Below, one piece after another: positions 1 through 5,633 of a DNA stretch of 10,105 nucleotides. Origin of the DNA: an uncultured Collinsella sp. GTDB taxonomy: Bacteria; Actinomycetota; Coriobacteriia; Coriobacteriales; Coriobacteriaceae. The notes under the pieces were generated by a model. The model was not told where the DNA came from and did not search any database. It saw nothing but the letters and a program-made list of their open reading frames with translations. Where the stretch lies: contig CALFGH010000034.1 of assembly GCA_937958315.1 (NCBI GenBank), forward strand, positions 1 through 10,105, read 5' to 3'. The position numbers and the translations under genes were made by a program. Each line of letters starts with the position of its first letter. The stretch's first letter is position 1.

Positions 1-98
1 TGACGGGGCTCGTGACCGACCGCCTGGCTCGCTACTACGAGACGGTCACCAAGCACAACCTCAAGTATCGTCGCTACTATCACCAGTTCGACTACTAA
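1..98 (+). CDS. SIS-domain (FrlB-like) fructosamine deglycase, C-terminal fragment
   Basis: Only the last 31 codons and the TAA stop are inside the window; the gene begins upstream. The visible peptide runs from TGLVTDRLARYY to RRYYHQFDY. It closely matches the tail of the full-length SIS protein at 7019-8080 (SSLITDRLAAYY to RRYYHQFDY), so the two genes are paralogues. An ending with an RRYY motif and a terminal Tyr is also how I recall E. coli FrlB, fructoselysine 6-phosphate deglycase, ending. The gene lies 46 bp upstream of the EIIA gene with no terminator between them, so it is probably the promoter-proximal neighbour in the same operon. The role inferred is cytoplasmic cleavage of a PTS-phosphorylated Amadori compound. 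Catalytic residues cannot be checked here because the body of the protein is missing. Confidence 0.85.
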   Translation, partial: TGLVTDRLARYYETVTKHNLKYRRYYHQFDY

Positions 99-144
99 AG
101 AAAACGGGTGCGGGAACGTGCCGGGCTATTGAGAGGAACACAGA

Positions 145-564
145 ATGAGACAGTACATCATCGCCAGCCATGCGCACTTCGCCACCGGCATCAAGGAGAG
201 CGTCGAGCTGCTCTCGGGCGCTCGCGACAACGTCCACGATCTTTCGATGTTCGTCGATGGCCGCATGGACGTGGCCGAGGAGGCCCAAAAACTGCTGGCA
301 GGCATGTCTGCCGACGATGATGTTGTTGTCTGCACCGACCTCTTTGGCGGCAGCGTCAACAACGAGTTCACCAAGATCGTCCAGACGCGTCCCCGCACGT
401 ACCTCGTTACCAATATGAACCTTCCTCTGCTCATCCAGCTGCTGTTCTCTGACGAGTCGGCGCCGGTTGAGGAGACGATTCGCGCCATCGTCGCTGCGGA
501 CGATACGCGCGTGAAGTTTGTCAACGATCTTTTGGTCGATGACGAGGAGGAGGAAGAGTTCTAA
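145..564 (+). CDS. PTS mannose/fructose/sorbose family EIIA component
   Basis: A 139-residue cytoplasmic phosphocarrier, the usual length for a free-standing EIIA of the mannose class (ManX N-terminal domain type). It would accept phosphate from HPr and pass it to EIIB. His9 in ASHAHFATG sits at the place of the phosphorylated His10 of E. coli EIIA-Man. The family motif DLFGGSVNN follows at residues 65-73, with Asp65 at the position of the conserved active-site Asp, and TNMNLPLLIQLL at 89-100 matches the conserved helix near the end. The ATG at 145 is preceded by GAGAGGA at 131-137. The C-terminus is very acidic (DDEEEEEF). It is followed by EIIB after 57 bp. This is the only EIIA in the window, so it probably serves both EIIC-EIID pairs. 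Confidence 0.95.
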   Translation: MRQYIIASHAHFATGIKESVELLSGARDNVHDLSMFVDGRMDVAEEAQKLLAGMSADDDVVVCTDLFGGSVNNEFTKIVQTRPRTYLVTNMNLPLLIQLLFSDESAPVEETIRAIVAADDTRVKFVNDLLVDDEEEEEF

Positions 565-621
565 TCCGCAGCACCTACTGACACGCCGTATGACGGCACA
601 AGACCTTTGGGGGGTCACATT

Positions 622-1104
622 ATGATTCAGCTACTTCGCGTTGACCATCGCCTGCTTCATGGCCAGGTCGCGGTCTCTTGGGTTCAGGGCCTCGGCTCCA
701 ACTGCATCTTCTGCGTGGGCGATAAGGTCGCCAACGACCCGGTGTGGAAGACGACGCTCAAGATGGGCAAGCCTGCCGGCTGCAAGCTCGTCATCAAGGA
801 TATGGCGAATGCCATCGAGGCTATCAACTCGGGCGTGACCGACAAGTACAATATGATCATCTGCGTTGCCACCATCGCTGAGGCAAAGCAGCTTGTTGAG
901 GGCTGCCCGCAGATTAAGTCGGTCAACCTGGGCAACACCAAGCCCAAGGACGAGAAGCGCCCCGATGCTCGTCAGGTCTCTCGTCAGATCTTCCTGACCG
1001 CAGCCGAGGAAGCCGATGTGCGCGAGATGCTGGATCGTGGCGTTGAGGTCGAGATTCGACCCCTGGCCGATGACCCCAAGGTTGACTGCGCCAGCGTGCT
1101 CTAG
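622..1104 (+). CDS. PTS mannose/fructose/sorbose family EIIB component
   Basis: A 160-residue cytoplasmic phosphotransfer protein that receives phosphate from EIIA and phosphorylates the sugar during transport through EIIC-EIID. The family signature is RVDHRLLHGQV at residues 6-16; His13 is the expected phosphorylation site (compare R-I-D-D-R-L-I-H-G-Q-V in ManX and LevE). Length and full-length character fit a single-domain EIIB. I chose ATG 622 because GGGGGGT at 609-615 gives a well-placed ribosome binding site; an in-frame TTG at 607 overlaps that site and adds only five residues. It sits between EIIA and EIIC in the usual order. It is the only EIIB here, so the second EIIC-EIID pair would have to borrow it or one encoded elsewhere. 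Confidence 0.95.
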   Translation: MIQLLRVDHRLLHGQVAVSWVQGLGSNCIFCVGDKVANDPVWKTTLKMGKPAGCKLVIKDMANAIEAINSGVTDKYNMIICVATIAEAKQLVEGCPQIKSVNLGNTKPKDEKRPDARQVSRQIFLTAAEEADVREMLDRGVEVEIRPLADDPKVDCASVL

Positions 1105-1115
1105 GCGTTTGAATT

Positions 1116-1135
1116 CGAAGAGTCTGAGCTCTTCG
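1116..1135 (+). other. Small hairpin between EIIB and EIIC genes
   Basis: A perfect 7-bp stem (CGAAGAG and CTCTTCG) with a 6-nt loop lies in the 58-bp gap between EIIB and EIIC. There is no U-tract, so it does not look like a terminator. Such hairpins can adjust the relative stability of mRNA segments, but the role here is inference. Confidence 0.4.
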
Positions 1136-1162
1136 TAGTGTCCTATTAGGAAAGGGGGATGT

Positions 1163-1936
1163 ATGCTTACCCAAGCAATCCTCATCGGACTTATCGCCGC
1201 ATTTGGTAAGTTCGACTTCCAGCTCGGTACGCTCTATGCGTTCCGCCCCATCGTCCTGTGCCCGCTCGTGGGTCTGGTGCTGGGGGACCTGCAGTCCGGC
1301 CTCGCGATCGGTGCGAGTCTGGAGCTGCTGTTCATGGGCTCGATCTCCATCGGCGCTTACGTGCCGCCTGATGAGACGATCGGCGGCGTGCTCGCCTGCG
1401 CCTTCGCTATCCAGCTGGGCCAGAGCACCGAGGCAGCCATCGCGCTTGCCATGCCCATCGCCACGCTGTGCCTTGCCATCAAGAACATCCTCAACGCCGC
1501 CCTGCCGATCCTGGTTGACCGCGCTGATGTCTTCTCCGGCCAGGGCAACCTTAAGGGTGTCTATGCGATGCACTTCCTGATCGGTTTAACCGGCATCATC
1601 ATGGCGTTCCTGCTGTGCTCGCTGTCGTTCTATCTGGGTGCTGACGCTATCCAGGGCGTGCTCGACTTTATCCCCGACTTTGTTCTTGCTGGCTTTGGCG
1701 TTGCCGCCAACATCCTGCCGGCCATGGGCTTCGCCATGCTCGGCCGCCTGGTGCTCACCAAGCAGCTCGTGCCCTTCTACTTCCTGGGCTTCCTGCTGTG
1801 CTCCTACGCCAACGTGCCCGTCCTGGGCGTCGCCCTGATCGCCATCATCATCGGCATCGACAAGTTCGACCTGCTCGGCCTGGGCGGAGCCCAGCCCCAG
1901 CTCTCCGCGGAAGGGGATGAGGACGATGACTTCTAG
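1163..1936 (+). CDS. PTS mannose/fructose/sorbose family EIIC component, copy 1
   Basis: A 257-residue integral membrane permease subunit of the EII-Sor/mannose family, which forms the sugar path together with EIID. Family features are the N-terminal hydrophobic helix (MLTQAILIGL), the block RPIVLCPLVGLVLGD at residues 28-42, GASLELLFMGSISIGAYVPP at 50-69, and several long hydrophobic stretches to residue 240. ATG 1163 follows AAAGGGGG at 1151-1158. The C-terminus is acidic (AEGDEDDDF). The gene overlaps the EIID start by about 11 bp, so the two are probably translationally coupled. From base 1696 onward (residues 179-257) it is identical to the second EIIC at DNA level. By my hand alignment residues 1-178 differ at 47 positions, 34 of them within 101-178. 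Confidence 0.95.
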   Translation: MLTQAILIGLIAAFGKFDFQLGTLYAFRPIVLCPLVGLVLGDLQSGLAIGASLELLFMGSISIGAYVPPDETIGGVLACAFAIQLGQSTEAAIALAMPIATLCLAIKNILNAALPILVDRADVFSGQGNLKGVYAMHFLIGLTGIIMAFLLCSLSFYLGADAIQGVLDFIPDFVLAGFGVAANILPAMGFAMLGRLVLTKQLVPFYFLGFLLCSYANVPVLGVALIAIIIGIDKFDLLGLGGAQPQLSAEGDEDDDF

Positions 1937-2749
1937 TCCCGAGAACAAGATCACGCGCTCCGACCTCATCAAGAGCGCCGTCAACACCGGCGCCCTGGGC
2001 ATGGAGTTCTCCTGGACCTACTACAAGCAGATGAACATCGCCTTCTGCCTGATGGTCGCCAACATGCTCAAGAAGATCTACGCCGGCCGCCCCGACGACT
2101 ACGCCGAGGCCCTGCACCGCCACTGCGCGTTCTTCAACATCACCGTCCAGTTCGCCCCGTTCGTCGGCGGCATCGCGATGGCCATGGAGGAGAAGGTCGC
2201 CCGCGGCGAGATCGAGCCCGAGAGCGTCAACGACGTCAAGGCCGCCCTCATGGGCCCGCTGTCGGGCATCGGCGACTCCATCTTCCTGTCGACGCTGCGC
2301 GTGGTCGCCGCCGCGGTGGGCATCAGCCTGTGCCAGGCCGGCAACCCCTTCGGCCCCATCGCCTTCCTGCTCATCTACAACGTCCCCGGCTTCGCGCTGC
2401 GCATCTGGGGCGCCGTCAAGGGCTACGAGCTGGGCGTGGGCTTCCTGGACGAGGCCCAGAGGACCGGCCTCATGCAGAAGATCATGACCTGCGTGGGCAT
2501 CGTGGGCGTCATGGTCGTGGGCGCCATGTGCAAGGACATGTTCTGGGCCAGCATCCCGGTGGCCATCGGCTCGGGCGACGACGCCCAGACCCTCCAGGAC
2601 ATCCTGGACGGCATCATGCCCGGCATGCTCGGCATGATCGCCTTCTGGCTGTACTACTGGCTGCTGTCCAAGAAGATCAACCCCATGGTGCTGATCGTGG
2701 CCACCATGGTCGTGGGCATCATCGGCGCGTTCTTCGGCGTGCTGGCGTA
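1696..2749 (+). repeat. 1,054-bp identical direct repeat, copy A (3' EIIC plus EIID)
   Basis: Compared line by line with 4487-5540, every base agrees at a constant offset of 2,791 bp. The left edge falls inside codon 178 of EIIC (TTT here, TGT in copy B) and the right edge falls on the second base of the EIID stop codon (TAG versus TAA). Flanking sequence diverges at once on both sides. Even third codon positions are unchanged, so the copies were homogenised or duplicated recently. Confidence 0.95.
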
Positions 2750-2750
2750 G
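1926..2750 (+). CDS. PTS mannose/fructose/sorbose family EIID component, copy 1
   Basis: A 274-residue membrane subunit partnering EIIC. Family features in order: N-terminal amphipathic region KITRSDLIKSAV, FSWTYYKQMNIAFCLM (compare the family S-x-N-Y-E-R-M-Q-x-x-G-F segment), ALHRHCAFFN, GIAMAMEEKVARG, the strong signature ALMGPLSGIGDSIFLSTLRV, then LLIYNVPGFALRIWGAVKGYELG and C-terminal hydrophobic helices. ATG 1926 is preferred, with AAGGGG and GAGG just upstream; an in-frame ATG at 1917 directly abuts AAGGGG and would give 277 residues. The whole gene up to the last base of its stop codon (TAG here, TAA in copy 2) is identical to the second EIID. It is the last gene of the first PTS operon and is followed by a terminator. 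Confidence 0.95.
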   Translation: MTSSPENKITRSDLIKSAVNTGALGMEFSWTYYKQMNIAFCLMVANMLKKIYAGRPDDYAEALHRHCAFFNITVQFAPFVGGIAMAMEEKVARGEIEPESVNDVKAALMGPLSGIGDSIFLSTLRVVAAAVGISLCQAGNPFGPIAFLLIYNVPGFALRIWGAVKGYELGVGFLDEAQRTGLMQKIMTCVGIVGVMVVGAMCKDMFWASIPVAIGSGDDAQTLQDILDGIMPGMLGMIAFWLYYWLLSKKINPMVLIVATMVVGIIGAFFGVLA

Positions 2751-2780
2751 GTTCCTGCGTTCTATTCTGCCCCCAAGGGA

Positions 2781-2812
2781 AACGGCGACCCATTGCGGTC
2801 GCCGTTTTTTAT
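2781..2812 (+). terminator. Rho-independent terminator after first PTS operon
   Basis: A perfect 10-bp stem (AACGGCGACC at 2781-2790 and GGTCGCCGTT at 2797-2806) with a 6-nt loop runs straight into a T-tract (TTTTTT at 2805-2810, then ATT). It begins 30 bp after the EIID stop, so it should end the EIIA-B-C-D transcript. Some read-through could feed the next gene, for which no separate promoter is obvious. Confidence 0.92.
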
Positions 2813-2838
2813 TACCGAAAGCTAGCTGGAGGTGCTTC

Positions 2839-3729
2839 GTGATTCGATCTGGCAATCCACCCGATAATGGCGTGAGCGGGGCGATGTATCTATTTGGCAC
2901 GGCGCTCCTGTGGAGTTTTATCGGCATCCTCGTTCACGCAAATTCGCAGTCAGCTCTTTTGATTGGTGCCGTCACGGCAATATTCATGGCGCTCTTTATC
3001 CTGCTCGTCGGCAGGCCTGTCCTCCGCGTCAGCCGTCTTATTGTCCTTGTGGCCGTCTGCAACTTCGTGACGGGCACCACGTTTAACTTTGCCAACCAGC
3101 TCACGACGGTCGGCAACGCGATCGTCCTGCAGTACACCTCGATGATTTTCGTTATCGTGTATCAATCGCTCGCAACTCGTACGTTGCCCTCGCCTGCGAA
3201 GATTGCCTCCGTGGTGGTTGCTTTTACGGGTATGGGACTTTTCTTTTTAGGTGATTTGAGTGCCGAGGGCATGCTCGGCAACCTGCTTGCCGTCATTTCG
3301 GGCGCCACCTTTGGGCTGTGTTTCTTTTTAAACTCTCGCTCCGATGCGTCGCCCATGGTGTCCTCGCTCATCTCCTGCGGCATCTCGATACTGCCGATCG
3401 TCTATTTTGCAGGCGACCTAGGCTCCGTGAAACCCTTTGAGTGGGGGCTTATGCTGGTGCATGGCCTTTTTTGCAGTGGCCTTGCGAGTGTGCTGTATGC
3501 CAAGGGGATTGCGCGCACCAACGCGTTTGCGGCCAACTTGGTCTGCATGAGTGAGGTCGTGCTCGCTCCCTGCTGGTCGGCGCTCCTCTTTGGCGAGGTC
3601 TTTAGCTGGAACGAGTTCTTGGGCGCGGCGATGATCGTTTTGGTGATTGTGGCCAACTTGGCATCCGATGCTTTTGGCGACGGCTTTCTGGTGGCGCTTG
3701 TCCGCCATCGAAACAAAGAGCATGCCTAA
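2839..3729 (+). CDS. DMT superfamily EamA-type transporter
   Basis: A 296-residue, very hydrophobic protein with about ten predicted membrane segments in two similar halves, the normal architecture and length for EamA/DMT transporters. Typical features are FNFANQLTTVGNAIVLQYTSMIFVIV near residues 75-100 (end of the first half) and the second-half segment LASVLYAKGIARTNAFAANL followed by CMSEVVLAPCWSALLFGE, the usual place of the conserved E-P-V-x-A-x-x-x-x-x-x-L-x-x-x-G-E pattern. I chose GTG 2839 because CTGGAGGT at 2826-2833 is a strong ribosome binding site; ATG 2884 (MYLFGTALLWSF) is the alternative. Codon use is less C-rich than in the PTS genes. The substrate is unknown; uptake or export of an amino acid or metabolite linked to the locus is only a guess. 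Confidence 0.9.
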   Translation: MIRSGNPPDNGVSGAMYLFGTALLWSFIGILVHANSQSALLIGAVTAIFMALFILLVGRPVLRVSRLIVLVAVCNFVTGTTFNFANQLTTVGNAIVLQYTSMIFVIVYQSLATRTLPSPAKIASVVVAFTGMGLFFLGDLSAEGMLGNLLAVISGATFGLCFFLNSRSDASPMVSSLISCGISILPIVYFAGDLGSVKPFEWGLMLVHGLFCSGLASVLYAKGIARTNAFAANLVCMSEVVLAPCWSALLFGEVFSWNEFLGAAMIVLVIVANLASDAFGDGFLVALVRHRNKEHA

Positions 3730-3775
3730 TAGGATGCGTCTGCCGTTTACGGTAAAAAACACCCCGCTGAGCGAC

Positions 3776-3837
3776 TGGTATTAAATAAGGCGAACCTGCA
3801 TACCTATAATTGGTATCAAATCATTTGTGCCTGGTAT
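3776..3837 (+). promoter_or_regulatory. Promoter with repeated TGGTAT operator-like sites upstream of EIIC copy 2
   Basis: A consensus -10 box TATAAT at 3805-3810 is flanked by TGGTATTAAA at 3776-3785 and TGGTATC at 3811-3817. A further TGGTAT lies at 3832-3837. No good -35 is seen 17 bp upstream. The same arrangement, with the two half-sites exactly 35 bp apart around TATAAT, occurs at 6927-6968. The downstream site would cover the transcription start, which suits a repressor. TTGGTAT resembles half-sites of GntR/HutC-family regulators such as YvoA/NagR; assignment to that family is inference. Confidence 0.75.
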
Positions 3838-3881
3838 GGGTGTTAGCAGCACGCCAGGTGCGCTTCGGACCGTGTGGTCAA

Positions 3882-3919
3882 ACTCCCGGATTGATATCAA
3901 TAACGCGCGCGACGGGAGT
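3882..3919 (+). promoter_or_regulatory. Leader inverted repeats before EIIC copy 2
   Basis: ACTCCCG at 3882-3888 pairs with CGGGAGT at 3913-3919. Inside the loop is a perfect 12-bp palindrome, ATTGATATCAAT at 3890-3901. The leader from the presumed start near 3817 to the ATG at 3954 is about 137 nt, long enough for leader control. The palindrome could be a protein-binding site or a coincidence; no known riboswitch class is recognised. Confidence 0.4.
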
Positions 3920-3953
3920 GACGACGGTTCGAGATTCCTTATTGGGAGGAACT

Positions 3954-4727
3954 ATGCTTGTCCAAGCAATCCTCGTCGGCTTAGTCGGAGCTTTTGGATG
4001 TCTCGACTACCAGCTCGGCACCCTCTACGCATTCCGCCCCATCGTCCTGTGCCCGCTCGTGGGCCTGGTGCTGGGGGACCTGCAGACTGGCCTTGCCGTT
4101 GGCGCCAGTCTGGAGTTGCTGTTCATGGGCTCGATCTCCATCGGCGCCTACGTACCGCCTAACGAAACCGTCGGCGGCGTGCTCGCTTGCGCCTTCGCCA
4201 TTCAGCTCGGTCAGGGTACCGAGACGGCCATCGCGCTCGCCATGCCCATCGCCGTCCTTGCGCTGACGATCGGCAACATTACCAATGCCTTGTTCCCCGT
4301 GTTTGTCGATATGGCAGACAAGTTTGCCCTCAAGGGGAACCTCAAGGGTATCTACGCCGTTCATTGGGGAATTGGAATCTGGGGCTGCGTCGAGTACTTC
4401 CTGCTGTGCGGCGGCGCCTTCTATTTGGGTTCCGACGCCATCCAGGGCTTGCTCGACTTCATCCCGCCCTTCATCATCGACGGTTGTGGCGTTGCCGCCA
4501 ACATCCTGCCGGCCATGGGCTTCGCCATGCTCGGCCGCCTGGTGCTCACCAAGCAGCTCGTGCCCTTCTACTTCCTGGGCTTCCTGCTGTGCTCCTACGC
4601 CAACGTGCCCGTCCTGGGCGTCGCCCTGATCGCCATCATCATCGGCATCGACAAGTTCGACCTGCTCGGCCTGGGCGGAGCCCAGCCCCAGCTCTCCGCG
4701 GAAGGGGATGAGGACGATGACTTCTAG
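3954..4727 (+). CDS. PTS mannose/fructose/sorbose family EIIC component, copy 2
   Basis: A 257-residue membrane permease subunit of the same length as copy 1 and aligning without gaps. ATG 3954 follows GGGAGGA at 3944-3950. The open frame extends further upstream to a TTG, but that stretch covers the promoter -10 edge and leader, so it is not coding. Conserved blocks match copy 1 (RPIVLCPLVGLVLGD, GASLELLFMGSISIGAYVPP, acidic tail GDEDDDF). Residues 101-178 differ strongly from copy 1 (34 of the 47 total differences), while 179-257 are identical at DNA level. It has its own promoter and is coupled to EIID copy 2, but has no EIIA or EIIB next to it. The likely role is a second substrate specificity using the EIIA and EIIB at 145-1104. 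Confidence 0.95.
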   Translation: MLVQAILVGLVGAFGCLDYQLGTLYAFRPIVLCPLVGLVLGDLQTGLAVGASLELLFMGSISIGAYVPPNETVGGVLACAFAIQLGQGTETAIALAMPIAVLALTIGNITNALFPVFVDMADKFALKGNLKGIYAVHWGIGIWGCVEYFLLCGGAFYLGSDAIQGLLDFIPPFIIDGCGVAANILPAMGFAMLGRLVLTKQLVPFYFLGFLLCSYANVPVLGVALIAIIIGIDKFDLLGLGGAQPQLSAEGDEDDDF

Positions 4728-5540
4728 TCCCGAGAACAAGATCACGCGCTCCGACCTCATCAAGAGCGCCGTCAACACCGGCGCCCTGGGCATGGAGTTC
4801 TCCTGGACCTACTACAAGCAGATGAACATCGCCTTCTGCCTGATGGTCGCCAACATGCTCAAGAAGATCTACGCCGGCCGCCCCGACGACTACGCCGAGG
4901 CCCTGCACCGCCACTGCGCGTTCTTCAACATCACCGTCCAGTTCGCCCCGTTCGTCGGCGGCATCGCGATGGCCATGGAGGAGAAGGTCGCCCGCGGCGA
5001 GATCGAGCCCGAGAGCGTCAACGACGTCAAGGCCGCCCTCATGGGCCCGCTGTCGGGCATCGGCGACTCCATCTTCCTGTCGACGCTGCGCGTGGTCGCC
5101 GCCGCGGTGGGCATCAGCCTGTGCCAGGCCGGCAACCCCTTCGGCCCCATCGCCTTCCTGCTCATCTACAACGTCCCCGGCTTCGCGCTGCGCATCTGGG
5201 GCGCCGTCAAGGGCTACGAGCTGGGCGTGGGCTTCCTGGACGAGGCCCAGAGGACCGGCCTCATGCAGAAGATCATGACCTGCGTGGGCATCGTGGGCGT
5301 CATGGTCGTGGGCGCCATGTGCAAGGACATGTTCTGGGCCAGCATCCCGGTGGCCATCGGCTCGGGCGACGACGCCCAGACCCTCCAGGACATCCTGGAC
5401 GGCATCATGCCCGGCATGCTCGGCATGATCGCCTTCTGGCTGTACTACTGGCTGCTGTCCAAGAAGATCAACCCCATGGTGCTGATCGTGGCCACCATGG
5501 TCGTGGGCATCATCGGCGCGTTCTTCGGCGTGCTGGCGTA
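4487..5540 (+). repeat. 1,054-bp identical direct repeat, copy B (3' EIIC plus EIID)
   Basis: Second copy of the tract at 1696-2749, same orientation, offset 2,791 bp, no mismatch found by eye. Recombination between the two copies would delete the DMT gene, the promoter at 3776-3837 and the 5' part of EIIC copy 2, leaving one complete EIIC-EIID pair. Confidence 0.95.
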
Positions 5541-5541
5541 A
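4717..5541 (+). CDS. PTS mannose/fructose/sorbose family EIID component, copy 2
   Basis: A 274-residue protein identical to EIID copy 1 in every residue and, apart from the last base of the stop codon (TAA here), in every nucleotide. The signature ALMGPLSGIGDSIFLSTLRV and the other family blocks are as in copy 1. ATG 4717 is chosen over ATG 4708 for the same reason as in copy 1: GAGG and AAGGGG lie just upstream. It overlaps the end of EIIC copy 2 by 11 bp. Because EIID is the same in both systems, any difference in substrate between them should come from EIIC. It is followed after 33 bp by a strong hairpin and then by the MFS gene. Confidence 0.95.
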   Translation: MTSSPENKITRSDLIKSAVNTGALGMEFSWTYYKQMNIAFCLMVANMLKKIYAGRPDDYAEALHRHCAFFNITVQFAPFVGGIAMAMEEKVARGEIEPESVNDVKAALMGPLSGIGDSIFLSTLRVVAAAVGISLCQAGNPFGPIAFLLIYNVPGFALRIWGAVKGYELGVGFLDEAQRTGLMQKIMTCVGIVGVMVVGAMCKDMFWASIPVAIGSGDDAQTLQDILDGIMPGMLGMIAFWLYYWLLSKKINPMVLIVATMVVGIIGAFFGVLA

Positions 5542-5574
5542 GGGCCCGGCTGCATAGACTGTCATTGCAACCTG

Positions 5575-5614
5575 GTAAGGGGATGGAGCGGGCCTATACC
5601 CTCCATCCCCTTAC
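5575..5614 (+). terminator. Strong hairpin between EIID copy 2 and the MFS gene, possible terminator or attenuator
   Basis: GTAAGGGGATGGAG at 5575-5588 and CTCCATCCCCTTAC at 5601-5614 form a perfect 14-bp stem with a 12-nt loop. There is no U-tract after it (TTGTATAG follows), so it may be a weak or factor-assisted terminator, or an RNA-processing or stability element that separates high PTS expression from the MFS gene, whose ribosome binding site begins about 6 nt downstream. Confidence 0.55.
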
Positions 5615-5633
5615 TTGTATAGAGGGAGTTCGT

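Noticed and set aside
607..621. TTG start for EIIB, five codons upstream
   Set aside because: It overlaps the G-rich ribosome binding site; ATG 622 starts directly with the family N-terminus.
1848..2927. Long antisense open frames opposite EIIC/EIID (also 4639-5565) and opposite the deglycase (6932-8086)
   Set aside because: These are artefacts of C- and G-ending codons on the coding strand. Their translations are rich in His, Asp, Gly, Val and Ala with no recognisable domain, and they lie opposite well-supported genes.
3810..3953. N-terminal extension of EIIC copy 2 from a TTG
   Set aside because: The TTG overlaps the TATAAT box, the extension has no similarity to copy 1, and ATG 3954 has a good ribosome binding site and gives the same length as copy 1.
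1696..5540. Composite transposon or insertion sequence carrying the duplicated segment
   Set aside because: No transposase, terminal inverted repeats or target duplications; the repeat edges lie inside coding sequence at homologous positions, which fits conversion or homologous recombination.
5121..5633. Long open frame through EIID copy 2 that continues into the MFS gene
   Set aside because: It is out of frame with the strongly supported EIID, has an Arg/His/Gly-rich low-complexity translation, and the same shadow occurs over EIID copy 1. The MFS gene has its own ribosome binding site and ATG at 5634.
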